This document shows, one piece after another, positions 1 to 6,128 of a stretch of 7,426 bases of DNA. The notes beneath the pieces are model-generated. The model made no database searches. It saw only the letters and a list, made by a program, of their open reading frames with translations, and was not told the DNA's origin. This DNA is from Kiritimatiellia bacterium (GTDB taxonomy: Bacteria; Verrucomicrobiota; Kiritimatiellia; RFP12; UBA1067): the NCBI GenBank assembly GCA_017508315.1, contig JAFVZE010000191.1, positions 1 to 7,426 on the forward strand, given 5' to 3'. How positions within the stretch are numbered: the first letter of the stretch is position 1; every line of letters starts with the position of its first letter. Both the position numbers and the translations under genes were made by a program.

Positions 1-639
1 TCCGCCCCCAAGCCGATCGGGGTTTTCGCCTACAGCGACATCGCCGCCTCGGTGGTCGAGAACGCCTGCCGCACGGCCAGAATCTCGGTCCCCGAGGACG
101 TGTCGATCCTCGGCGTCGACGACGACCCGCACATCTGCGAATGCCAACCGGTTCCGCTTTCCTCGGTGCGGCACGACCACTTCCGCGTCGGCTGGGAGGG
201 GGCCGCCCTGCTTGCGCGGCTGATGAACGGGGAAAAGCCGCCGAAAAAACCGCTGCTCATCCCGCCGCGCGGACTTGCGGTGCGCCGCTCCACCGACGTG
301 ACCGCCATCCAGAATCCGCTCGTCCGCTCCGCGATCACCGTCATCCGCGCCGATCCGACGCGGACTCCCTCCTGCGCGGAACTCGCCCGGCAGCTCGGAA
401 TTTCCCGCGCGGAACTTTCCGGCACGTTCAAAAAGGAACTGGGCAGATCGCTCTACGCCGAAATCATGAACCAGCGTCTCGCCCTGGCCTGCACGCTCCT
501 GAATGAGACCGACGCGAAACTCGACGCCGTCGCCGCGGAGTCGGGATTCTGCAACGCCTCCTACCTTCTCAACACCTTCAAACGGCACTACGGCATAACG
601 CCGAACAAATGGCGGAAACTCAATAGCCGCACTCCATAA
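1..639 (+). CDS. XylR-like transcriptional regulator, LacI-type sensor plus AraC HTH (5' partial)
   Basis: The reading frame is open from base 1 and ends in TAA at 637-639, giving the last 212 residues of a longer protein. Residues 1-100 look like the C-terminal lobe of a LacI/periplasmic-binding-protein sensor: FAYSDIAA, then VPEDVSILGVDDD, then LSSVRHDHFRVGWEGA and IPPRGLAVRRSTD. The same order, ending in a PPxxxxxRRSTD motif, occurs in E. coli XylR. Residues 107-207 form an AraC-type DNA-binding domain with two helix-turn-helix units, near 124-148 (ELARQLGISRAELSGTFK) and 174-205 (LDAVAAESGFCNASYLLNTF). The family usually binds a sugar and switches on catabolic genes; the ligand here cannot be read from this part. 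Its targets are probably to the left, outside the window. The pyrB neighbour is convergent and looks functionally unrelated. Family call is secure, sugar specificity is not. Confidence 0.88.
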   Translation, partial: SAPKPIGVFAYSDIAASVVENACRTARISVPEDVSILGVDDDPHICECQPVPLSSVRHDHFRVGWEGAALLARLMNGEKPPKKPLLIPPRGLAVRRSTDVTAIQNPLVRSAITVIRADPTRTPSCAELARQLGISRAELSGTFKKELGRSLYAEIMNQRLALACTLLNETDAKLDAVAAESGFCNASYLLNTFKRHYGITPNKWRKLNSRTP

Positions 640-1696
640 TCGTCTTCTCAAGCCCGAACGTGGCGGCGATGAGCGCGGCGCGGATCCACATCCCGTTGCG
701 CATCTGCCGCCAGTACATCGCCCGCGGGTCGCGGTCGCAGCAGGTCGCGATCTCGTCGCGGCGCGGGAGCGGATGCATGATGCAGGCGTCTTTCGGCAGC
801 AGAGAAAGTTCTTCGGCTCCGAACTTGAAGCGGGACGTGTCGATCTTCGCCGACTCGCCTTTCGCTTCGTCCCACTCGTCCTGGATGCGGGTCATGTAGA
901 CGGCGTCCGCCAGCGGCGTCGCGGACTTGAGGTCGCCGGAGAGGGTGTACTCGACACCGCGCGAATCGAGGATGTCGAGCACGTCCTGTGATATCTGCAG
1001 TTCCTTCGGAGCAACGAAAATCTGCTTGACGCCGTCAAACGCCGTAAGCAGATAGGAAAGCGAACGGACGGTGCGGCCGCGCTTCAGATCGCCGCAGAAG
1101 ACGACGGTGCGACCGTCGAGACCGCCCTTCTCCTCGAACGACCTCATGAGCGTGTAAATGTCGAGCAGCGCCTGGGTGGGATGCTGGTCCTTGCCGGAGC
1201 CGGCGTTGAGAATCGGCACGGGGCGCGAAGAATTGGAAAGCTCCCAGCTCATGCGTTCGGCAAGCCCGCGTTCGGGCGATCGCATGATGATCATGTCGAA
1301 ATACGAGGAGAACGTGCGGATCGAATCCTCACGGCTTTCCCCTTTGAATTCCGAAGACGTGGCCGCGTCGCGGACCGATCCGGTCGTGATGCCGAGAATC
1401 TGGCAGGCGGCGAGATGGGAAAGGAACGTGCGCGACGACGGCTGCGAGAAGTACAGCATCGCGCGTTTGTGCGCGAGCACGCTCTTGAGATACAGAGCGC
1501 CTTCCCTGGACTTGTTTATGAAGCGGATGCGGTTCGACAGCGCGCAGAGCCGGTCGAGAAGCGGCCGGTCGAACTGCTGGGCGAACAGAGTGTGGTACGG
1601 CATCGCGTCCGCGCCGGAGCGCTGAAGATACGGCTTTTTCTCTTCGAGAGAAAGCGCCTCGAACTCTTCCCATCCGATTTCCGTCAGATTGGCCAT
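620..1696 (-). CDS. pyrB: Aspartate carbamoyltransferase catalytic chain
   Basis: Catalyses carbamoyl phosphate plus L-aspartate to N-carbamoyl-L-aspartate, the first committed step of pyrimidine synthesis, in the cytoplasm. The 358 residues carry the full ATCase active site: SSRT (87-90) for carbamoyl phosphate, Lys118 of the 80s loop (FKGES), Arg139 (MRSPE), His172 in QHPTQ, Arg208 in GDLKRGRT, Arg270/Gln272 in MTRIQ, and HPLPR (308-312). Thr53 of E. coli is Ser88 here, a conservative change. The N-terminus is about 35 residues longer than in E. coli. By eye, E. coli Glu50 corresponds to Gln85 and Arg234 to Trp275, so an interdomain salt bridge appears to be missing. The start is ATG at 1696 rather than TTG at 1702, because the GGGA of the ribosome binding site lies 8 nt from the ATG but only 2 nt from the TTG. 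No pyrI regulatory chain is visible nearby. It is last of four minus-strand genes and has a probable promoter of its own. Confidence 0.95.
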   Translation of the reverse strand: MANLTEIGWEEFEALSLEEKKPYLQRSGADAMPYHTLFAQQFDRPLLDRLCALSNRIRFINKSREGALYLKSVLAHKRAMLYFSQPSSRTFLSHLAACQILGITTGSVRDAATSSEFKGESREDSIRTFSSYFDMIIMRSPERGLAERMSWELSNSSRPVPILNAGSGKDQHPTQALLDIYTLMRSFEEKGGLDGRTVVFCGDLKRGRTVRSLSYLLTAFDGVKQIFVAPKELQISQDVLDILDSRGVEYTLSGDLKSATPLADAVYMTRIQDEWDEAKGESAKIDTSRFKFGAEELSLLPKDACIMHPLPRRDEIATCCDRDPRAMYWRQMRNGMWIRAALIAATFGLEKTIMECGY

Positions 1697-1704
1697 TGTC
1701 AAAA

Positions 1705-1714
1705 TCCCTTTCTT
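1705..1714 (-). promoter_or_regulatory. Ribosome binding site deciding the pyrB start
   Basis: Minus-strand AAGAAAGGGA sits with its 3' end 8 nt upstream of ATG 1696 and only 2 nt upstream of the in-frame TTG at 1702. Normal Shine-Dalgarno spacing therefore favours the ATG, shortening the protein from 360 to 358 residues. Confidence 0.65.
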
Positions 1715-1720
1715 GGGAGA

Positions 1721-1750
1721 ATTTTACCACAACCGGCAGTCTTGCCGCAA
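1721..1750 (-). promoter_or_regulatory. Probable sigma-70-type promoter of pyrB
   Basis: On the minus strand, TTGCGG (1750-1745) is followed after 18 nt by TAAAAT (1726-1721), which is directly preceded by TGG, an extended -10 element. Predicted transcription would begin near 1714, leaving a leader of under 20 nt that already contains the ribosome binding site. That leaves no room for an attenuator or a PyrR-type leader. The layout (18-nt spacer, TGG plus TAAAAT) matches the rplM promoter in this window, which strengthens the call. It means pyrB can be made apart from the upstream purine gene. Confidence 0.55.
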
Positions 1751-1772
1751 CACCCGTTTCCTCCGGGGTTTT

Positions 1773-2342
1773 TCACGGCCGGCGAACCTGTTCCGTCGCC
1801 GGAAGTTTCAAGCGCTGCCCGATTTTAAGACCCGAAAGTTTCTTCACGCTGCTGCCGTTGAGTTTGGCGAGTTCGGAGATCGTAAGCCCGCACCCCTTGG
1901 CTATCGCGGTCAGCGTATCGCCGCGCTTGACGACATATTCCCTCGTCCCGCCGGAAGCCGGAGACTGGGCGTCCCGCGTTTTCGCCTGCGCAGTCTCCCG
2001 CTCCGGTTCCGCATCGTCCCGGCGCGGTTCGATTTTCATCTCCGCCGGTTTTTCTTCCCTGCGGCCGCCGTCATCCGTCTTCCGCGCGGTTTGCCCCGTC
2101 CCGGGTCCGGCAGCCGGCGTCTCCGCCTTCCCGACCGGCTTGTCTTCCGGCTTCGGCGGAACGTCACGCGCGGCTTCATCCGCCGCGGATTCCTTGGCCG
2201 GAGTTTCCGTCGGCGTCTCTTTCGCCGGCACCTCTTCCGGCGGCGTTCCGATCGAGAACAGTCCGCCGACGACAACCGCATGCACGGCCACGCTTATCAG
2301 TATCGCCTGCGGCGAAAAAATCCTGGGAGCGGAACTTTCCAT
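1773..2342 (-). CDS. LysM-domain membrane protein with TonB-like N-terminal anchor
   Basis: The 189 residues fall into three parts. Residues 12-31 form one hydrophobic segment after a short cytoplasmic tail, so this looks like an inner-membrane anchor. Residues 33-133 are a linker rich in Pro, Glu, Lys and Ala, presumably extended across the periplasm. Residues 135-180 are a LysM domain (YVVKRGDTLTAIAKG ... LKIGQRLKLP), a fold that binds peptidoglycan. The anchor reads ISVAVHAVVVGGLF and lines up without gaps with the TonB segment LSVCIHGAVVAGLL, including the Ser-x3-His-x6-Leu spacing that TonB uses with ExbB/ExbD. No TonB C-terminal domain is present. The start ATG has GAGG 9 nt upstream. 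The gene begins 31 nt after the AICAR transformylase gene, so the two are probably cotranscribed. The function is unknown; a cell-wall tether or an energised envelope protein are both possible. The domain call is firm, the TonB link tentative. Confidence 0.85.
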   Translation of the reverse strand: MESSAPRIFSPQAILISVAVHAVVVGGLFSIGTPPEEVPAKETPTETPAKESAADEAARDVPPKPEDKPVGKAETPAAGPGTGQTARKTDDGGRREEKPAEMKIEPRRDDAEPERETAQAKTRDAQSPASGGTREYVVKRGDTLTAIAKGCGLTISELAKLNGSSVKKLSGLKIGQRLKLPATEQVRRP

Positions 2343-2373
2343 CGTGAACTGCCTCGGATCCGGCGCCTCGCCT

Positions 2374-3672
2374 TCAGTGGCGGAAACTGCGCTGACCGGT
2401 GAAGACCATCGCCACGCCCGCGTCGTTGCAGCAGTCGATCACATCCCAGTCGCGGATGGCGCCGCCTGGCTGCACGATGGAGGTGATGCCTTCGCGGATG
2501 CCGACTTCAGCACCGTCGCGGAACGGGAAGAACGCGTCGGAGACCATCGCGCACCCGGGAAGACCGCCTTTTTCGGCACGGGTCTGCTCCATGATCTCGG
2601 CCTGCTTTTTAGCGCCCTCTTCTTCGCCGAAGACGAGCCGCAGATCGTTGTAGGGCTTGCGGTACTTCTCCCACGAAATCCAGTCGGCGTGCTTGGTGTA
2701 AGCCTTGTCGCGCGCGATTTCGGCCACTCCCACGCGGTCCTGTTCGCCGGTGCCGATACCGACCGTCGCGCCGTCCTTCACGTAGAGGACGGAATTGGAG
2801 GTGACTCCGGCTTCGACGAGCCAGCCGAAAACAAGGTCCTCATATTCTTCGGCTGTCGGCAGGCGCTTGATCTTGTGCTCCTCGAAAGTCACTTCGCCGG
2901 TCGTCTTATCGGTGATCTTACGGTTGCAATAGGCGGGCATCAGGTCTTCCGGCTTGCGGGCGTTCGCGCTGAAAGACGTCTGCGCGACGATGCCGCCGTC
3001 GATGAGCGACTTGAAATCGACGACGTGCTTGGCGACGAAATCGGTAAGCCGCTCCATGTTGCGGATGCGGAAGACACGCAGGTTTTTCTTGGTCGCAAAC
3101 AGATCCATCACCCCGGGCTTGAAGTCCGGCGCGACCACCACTTCGGCGTAATTTTCGATGATGAGTTTCGCGGTCTCGAGATCGCATTCGCGGTTGAGCG
3201 CGATGGCGCCGCCGAACGCGGCGAGACGGTCGGCCTTGTTGGCGCGGAAATACGCCTCGGCGAGCGTCGAACCCGTCGCCACCCCGCAGGGGTTGTTGTG
3301 CTTGACGATGACCGCCGTCGGTTTCTCCATGAGATAGCGCAGAATGTTGAGCGCGTTGTCGGTGTCGGTCACGTTGGTCTTGCCGGGATGCTTGCCCGAC
3401 TGCAGGAGTTCCGGAACCGAGGCGAGATGGGAGCCGGCCTGAAGCATCTGCACGTCGCCCAGAACGAGATTGCCGTTGACGAGCTTGTAGAGCGCGGCCT
3501 CCTGTCCGGGGTTCTCGCCGTAGCGCAACCCTTTCTCCTCGCCGGCGATGTTCCATGTCACCTTCTCGTAGCGGAAAGTGTCGCGCCTGTCGCCGTCGAT
3601 GAACGAAATCTCCATCTTCGGAGCGAAATGGTCGGTTTCTATCGTCTTGTACGCTTCTTTGAGGTCCTTCAT
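2374..3672 (-). CDS. purH: Stand-alone AICAR formyltransferase (PurH C-terminal type, no cyclohydrolase domain)
   Basis: Transfers a formyl group from 10-formyltetrahydrofolate to AICAR, giving FAICAR, the penultimate step of IMP synthesis, in the cytoplasm. At 432 residues it is shorter than bifunctional PurH (about 510-530), and the N-terminal MGS-like IMP cyclohydrolase domain is missing. The transformylase part is complete: LRYGENPGQ (49-57), the catalytic Lys124-His125 in KHNNPCG, SNSVLYVKDGATVGIGTG (292-309), SDAFFPFRDG (378-387), QPGG (401-404) and the C-terminal VFTGQRSFRH. Bifunctional PurH usually has His in RYGENPHQ where Gly56 stands here. The start is ATG 3672, with AAGGAG 10 nt upstream; a longer frame to 3723 would run into the helicase gene and lacks such a site. 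It follows the helicase by 31 nt and precedes the LysM gene by 31 nt. IMP cyclohydrolase must be encoded elsewhere. The symbol is used by homology; transformylase-only versions have also been called PurV. Confidence 0.92.
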   Translation of the reverse strand: MKDLKEAYKTIETDHFAPKMEISFIDGDRRDTFRYEKVTWNIAGEEKGLRYGENPGQEAALYKLVNGNLVLGDVQMLQAGSHLASVPELLQSGKHPGKTNVTDTDNALNILRYLMEKPTAVIVKHNNPCGVATGSTLAEAYFRANKADRLAAFGGAIALNRECDLETAKLIIENYAEVVVAPDFKPGVMDLFATKKNLRVFRIRNMERLTDFVAKHVVDFKSLIDGGIVAQTSFSANARKPEDLMPAYCNRKITDKTTGEVTFEEHKIKRLPTAEEYEDLVFGWLVEAGVTSNSVLYVKDGATVGIGTGEQDRVGVAEIARDKAYTKHADWISWEKYRKPYNDLRLVFGEEEGAKKQAEIMEQTRAEKGGLPGCAMVSDAFFPFRDGAEVGIREGITSIVQPGGAIRDWDVIDCCNDAGVAMVFTGQRSFRH

Positions 3673-3682
3673 GTCCCGTTGT

Positions 3683-3688
3683 CTCCTT
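3683..3688 (-). promoter_or_regulatory. Ribosome binding site deciding the AICAR formyltransferase start
   Basis: AAGGAG on the minus strand stands 10 nt upstream of ATG 3672. It lies inside the possible 17-residue longer N-terminus, and that longer start would overlap the helicase stop region, so ATG 3672 is preferred. Confidence 0.75.
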
Positions 3689-3700
3689 GTCGATGGCCGG

Positions 3701-3714
3701 GGATTATATAATCC
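3701..3714 (-). promoter_or_regulatory. 14-nt AT-rich palindrome with TATAAT at the helicase/purH junction
   Basis: GGATTATATAATCC is a perfect palindrome that spans the last two Ile codons and the stop codon of the helicase. Read on the minus strand it contains a consensus -10 box, TATAAT (3708-3703), which would start RNA near 3696, about 23 nt before the AICAR formyltransferase ATG. I find no good -35 box at 17-18 nt spacing, so it is either a weak internal promoter, an operator-like site or chance. Confidence 0.3.
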
Positions 3715-5614
3715 ACTCTTCAAGCTTGCTTTTCTGCTCGACCGGTTTGGAATAGGCGTCGGACTCGTCCGGCGGCGGAGTCTTCGGATCGAGCGCGTGC
3801 TCGAACTTCGGGAGCTCGCGCTGCGGAGCCTCCTGCCTGACGACGGCGGGCGCGCCGGTGCCGGTCGTGGCGTTGGGATTGGCGACGGCGCCGGTCAAAG
3901 CCGCGGCCGCCGCCTTCTCCTCTTCGGTCACGGCCTCGCGGGCATCGACCTCCGCCTTGGCGGCGGCGTCCACCTTGCCGAGTCGGGTTCCCCGGGCGGG
4001 AAGGTCCTTGAGCAGAGGATCCCCGGGACCTATCACCGTACACTTGAGCGTTTCCTTGATGTACTCCTCGATGTCGGGAATCTGGCAGCTTTCGAACTCG
4101 TCGGCGAACGAAATGGCGACCCCGGTCGATCCCGCGCGCCCCGTGCGGCCGATGCGGTGGACATAATCCTCGGCCTCGTACGGGAAGTCGAAGTTGATGA
4201 CATACTCAAGCCCCTTGATGTCGATGCCGCGCCCGGCCACGTCGGTGGCGACCACCACCTTGACCTCGTTGTCGCGGAAACGGTCGAGAACCTTGAGCCG
4301 CTTGGACTGATTGACGTCCCCGGAAAGCATTTCGGCGTTCACCCCGCGCACCTTCAGCGATTCATAGACATCTTCGGTCGTGGATTTGCGATTGCAGAAC
4401 ACGATCGTGCGCGCTTCGGGGTGCAGCGCTATATGGTTGAAAAGAACGGTGAACTTATCCTTCGCCTGAATGACGTAGACGACCTGCTTGACGGTGTCGG
4501 TGGCGTTGGTCTCGCTTTCAACCTCGGCGCGGTACGGCTCCTGCATCCAGTTCATCGCCAGACGCATGACGACATCGTTCAAGGTCGCCGAATAAAGCAT
4601 CGTCGCGCGTTTCTCCTTGGGCGGCAGATAGCTCATGATGCGCCGGACGTCGGGAATGAAGCCCATATCCAGCATCCGGTCGGCTTCGTCGATGACGAGC
4701 GTGTCCACATTGGACAGGTTGACGACCCGGCTCTTGACGAAGTCGAGCAGCCGCCCCGGCGTCGCCACCAGAAGATCCACCGGCGCGTCCAGAACCTCCT
4801 TGCGCTGACGGTCGTAATCCATGCCTCCGTAGACGGCGAGCGAGCGGAGATTGCAGTATTTGCCGATCGCGTCGGCGTCTTTGCATATCTGGATGACGAG
4901 TTCGCGCGTCGGCGCGATGACGAGCGCGCGCGGATTGCCGCCCTGCTTGGCGCGGTTTTCCGGGGTGCGCAGATAGCGCGTGAGAATGGCGACCAGAAAC
5001 GCCGCCGTCTTGCCCGACCCGGTCTGCGCCTTGCCGGCGATGTTCTTGCCGGCGAGAGCCTGTTCAAGGCTCAGCGCCTGAATGTCGGTGGCGTACTTGA
5101 AGCCGAGATCCGCGATGCCGTGCATGACCTCGGAAGGAAGATCGAAATCGTGGAAACGCTTCTTGCCCTCAAGAGGTTCGACGACGAACTGCTCCATCGA
5201 CCACGCCGCGTGCGCGGCCTTGCGTTCGGCGAGCTCCTTCTCCGAAACCACTCCGCCCGGACGCATCTCGCCGGCGCGGGTGTTCACCGGAGCCGATCCG
5301 CGGCGGCCGCCGCGGGAACGGTCGCGCTCGCGGCGCGGACGCTCGGCGCCGCGTTCCCCCTGATGCTGCTGACGCGGCTGGGCGTTCTGCCCGGCACGGT
5401 GGGATTCATGCCCCTTCTGCTGGCGCGGCTGCTGGGTTCTGCCGCCGCGCTGACCGCCGCTCTTCTGCTCGCGGGAACGTCCTGCCTGCTGCTGGCCCTG
5501 ACGTCCCTGCCTGCTTTTCTGGCGGCTGCCTTTGGCCGCATTCCCCTTGCGCTGTTTCTTCTTGCCGCCGCCTGTCAGCGCGGCGACTATTTTCTTCAGA
5601 AAACCGAAAGCCAT
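3704..5614 (-). CDS. DEAD-box ATP-dependent RNA helicase, RhlB-like, with long basic N-terminal extension
   Basis: ATP-driven RNA unwinding enzyme of 636 residues. All family motifs are present in order: Q motif (FHDFDLP from 154, Gln179), I AQTGSGKT (196-203), Ia PTREL (235-239), GG (263-264), Ib TPGR (285-288), II DEAD (309-312), III SAT (342-344), IV VFCN (405-408), V ATDVAGRG (456-463) and VI HRIGRTGR (486-493). The core resembles RhlB of pseudomonads (FHDF, LGF, AQTG.GKTAAFL, ADRMLDMGFIP), though RhlE-like is possible. Before it come a short amphipathic start (MAFGFLKKIVAAL) and residues 18-106, rich in Gln, Arg, Gly and Lys and surely disordered, likely binding RNA. After it comes an Ala/Glu-rich then Pro-rich tail from about 545. 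The start is weakly supported: AGGA is only 1 nt before ATG 5614, yet no other start codon lies in frame upstream. It opens the four-gene run and probably acts in RNA decay or ribosome assembly. Confidence 0.93.
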   Translation of the reverse strand: MAFGFLKKIVAALTGGGKKKQRKGNAAKGSRQKSRQGRQGQQQAGRSREQKSGGQRGGRTQQPRQQKGHESHRAGQNAQPRQQHQGERGAERPRRERDRSRGGRRGSAPVNTRAGEMRPGGVVSEKELAERKAAHAAWSMEQFVVEPLEGKKRFHDFDLPSEVMHGIADLGFKYATDIQALSLEQALAGKNIAGKAQTGSGKTAAFLVAILTRYLRTPENRAKQGGNPRALVIAPTRELVIQICKDADAIGKYCNLRSLAVYGGMDYDRQRKEVLDAPVDLLVATPGRLLDFVKSRVVNLSNVDTLVIDEADRMLDMGFIPDVRRIMSYLPPKEKRATMLYSATLNDVVMRLAMNWMQEPYRAEVESETNATDTVKQVVYVIQAKDKFTVLFNHIALHPEARTIVFCNRKSTTEDVYESLKVRGVNAEMLSGDVNQSKRLKVLDRFRDNEVKVVVATDVAGRGIDIKGLEYVINFDFPYEAEDYVHRIGRTGRAGSTGVAISFADEFESCQIPDIEEYIKETLKCTVIGPGDPLLKDLPARGTRLGKVDAAAKAEVDAREAVTEEEKAAAAALTGAVANPNATTGTGAPAVVRQEAPQRELPKFEHALDPKTPPPDESDAYSKPVEQKSKLEEWII

Positions 5615-5663
5615 GTCCTGAAAAAATTGATTGTCTGGAAATCCAGTATTGTTGATGAAACGG
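5615..5663. other. Spacer between rpsI terminator and helicase gene
   Basis: This AT-rich stretch must hold the helicase promoter if the terminator at 5664-5695 is efficient. I see no convincing -35/-10 pair on the minus strand. Readthrough from rpsI is the alternative. Confidence 0.4.
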
Positions 5664-5695
5664 AAAAAAACGCGGCGACCTTCTGCGCCGCCGCG
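5664..5695 (-). terminator. Intrinsic terminator of the rplM-rpsI operon
   Basis: On the minus strand, CGCGGCG (5695-5689) pairs perfectly with CGCCGCG (5677-5671) across an 11-nt loop, and seven T follow (5670-5664). The hairpin starts 17 nt beyond the rpsI stop codon. On the plus strand the same stem is followed by TTTT, so it could also stop RNA coming from the other side, though no plus-strand gene ends here. Confidence 0.88.
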
Positions 5696-5712
5696 TTTTG
5701 CCAGTCGTCCGA

Positions 5713-6114
5713 TTAACGCTTCGAGAACTGGAAGCGCTTGCGGGCGCCGGGCTGACCGGGTTTTTTACGCTCCTTCATGCGGCTGTCGCGGGTCATGCAG
5801 CCGGCCTTCTTGAGCGCGGCGCGGGTCGTTTCGTCCGCGGCGACGATCGCGCGGGCGAGCCCGTGGCGGATGGCGCCGGCCTGACCGGAAATACCACCGC
5901 CCTTGGCGAACACGACAACGTCGACTTTCTCCATGTCATAACCGGAGATGGCGACGGGCTGCTTGAGGTAGTCGCGAAGAGCCTCGCTCGGGAGATACTT
6001 CTCGAGCTCGACGCCGTTGACGGTCCAGTTGCCCTTGCCTTCAACGAGATTCACGCGGGCGGCCGCGGTCTTGCGGCGGCCGGTTCCGGCGGAGATTGCT
6101 TTCTTGGTAGCCAT
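5713..6114 (-). CDS. rpsI: 30S ribosomal protein S9 (uS9)
   Basis: Protein of the small ribosomal subunit head; its C-terminal tail reaches the P-site tRNA. The 133 residues are of normal length and carry the family signatures: GTGRRKTAAARV near the start, VNGVELEKYL (32-41), the glycine-rich GGGISGQAGAIRHGLARAI (72-90) and the basic tail RKRFQFSKR at the end, with the expected C-terminal Ser-Lys-Arg. The start is ATG 6114 with a very strong AAGGAGG (6130-6124), which overlaps the stop codon of rplM. The 14-nt gap makes translational coupling with rplM likely. The gene ends the operon, just before the intrinsic terminator. Confidence 0.97.
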   Translation of the reverse strand: MATKKAISAGTGRRKTAAARVNLVEGKGNWTVNGVELEKYLPSEALRDYLKQPVAISGYDMEKVDVVVFAKGGGISGQAGAIRHGLARAIVAADETTRAALKKAGCMTRDSRMKERKKPGQPGARKRFQFSKR

Positions 6115-6128
6115 TTTGAAAATCCTCC

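Noticed and set aside
1697..1720. Attenuator or riboswitch before pyrB
   Set aside because: The predicted leader is under 20 nt and holds little more than the ribosome binding site, so it has no space for such a structure.
1696..3711. Plus-strand open frame of 671 codons opposite purH and the LysM gene
   Set aside because: It spans two real genes and their gap on the other strand and shows no known motif, so it is a shadow of GC-rich coding.
3673..3723. Longer 449-residue start for the AICAR formyltransferase
   Set aside because: It would overlap the helicase end and ignores the AAGGAG placed 10 nt before ATG 3672; the extra 17 residues look unlike the family.
3578..5716. Plus-strand open frame of 712 codons opposite the helicase
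   Set aside because: The minus strand carries all DEAD-box motifs in order. The plus frame is rich in Arg, Leu, Ala and Gly with no recognisable domain; it is open because of high GC at third positions.
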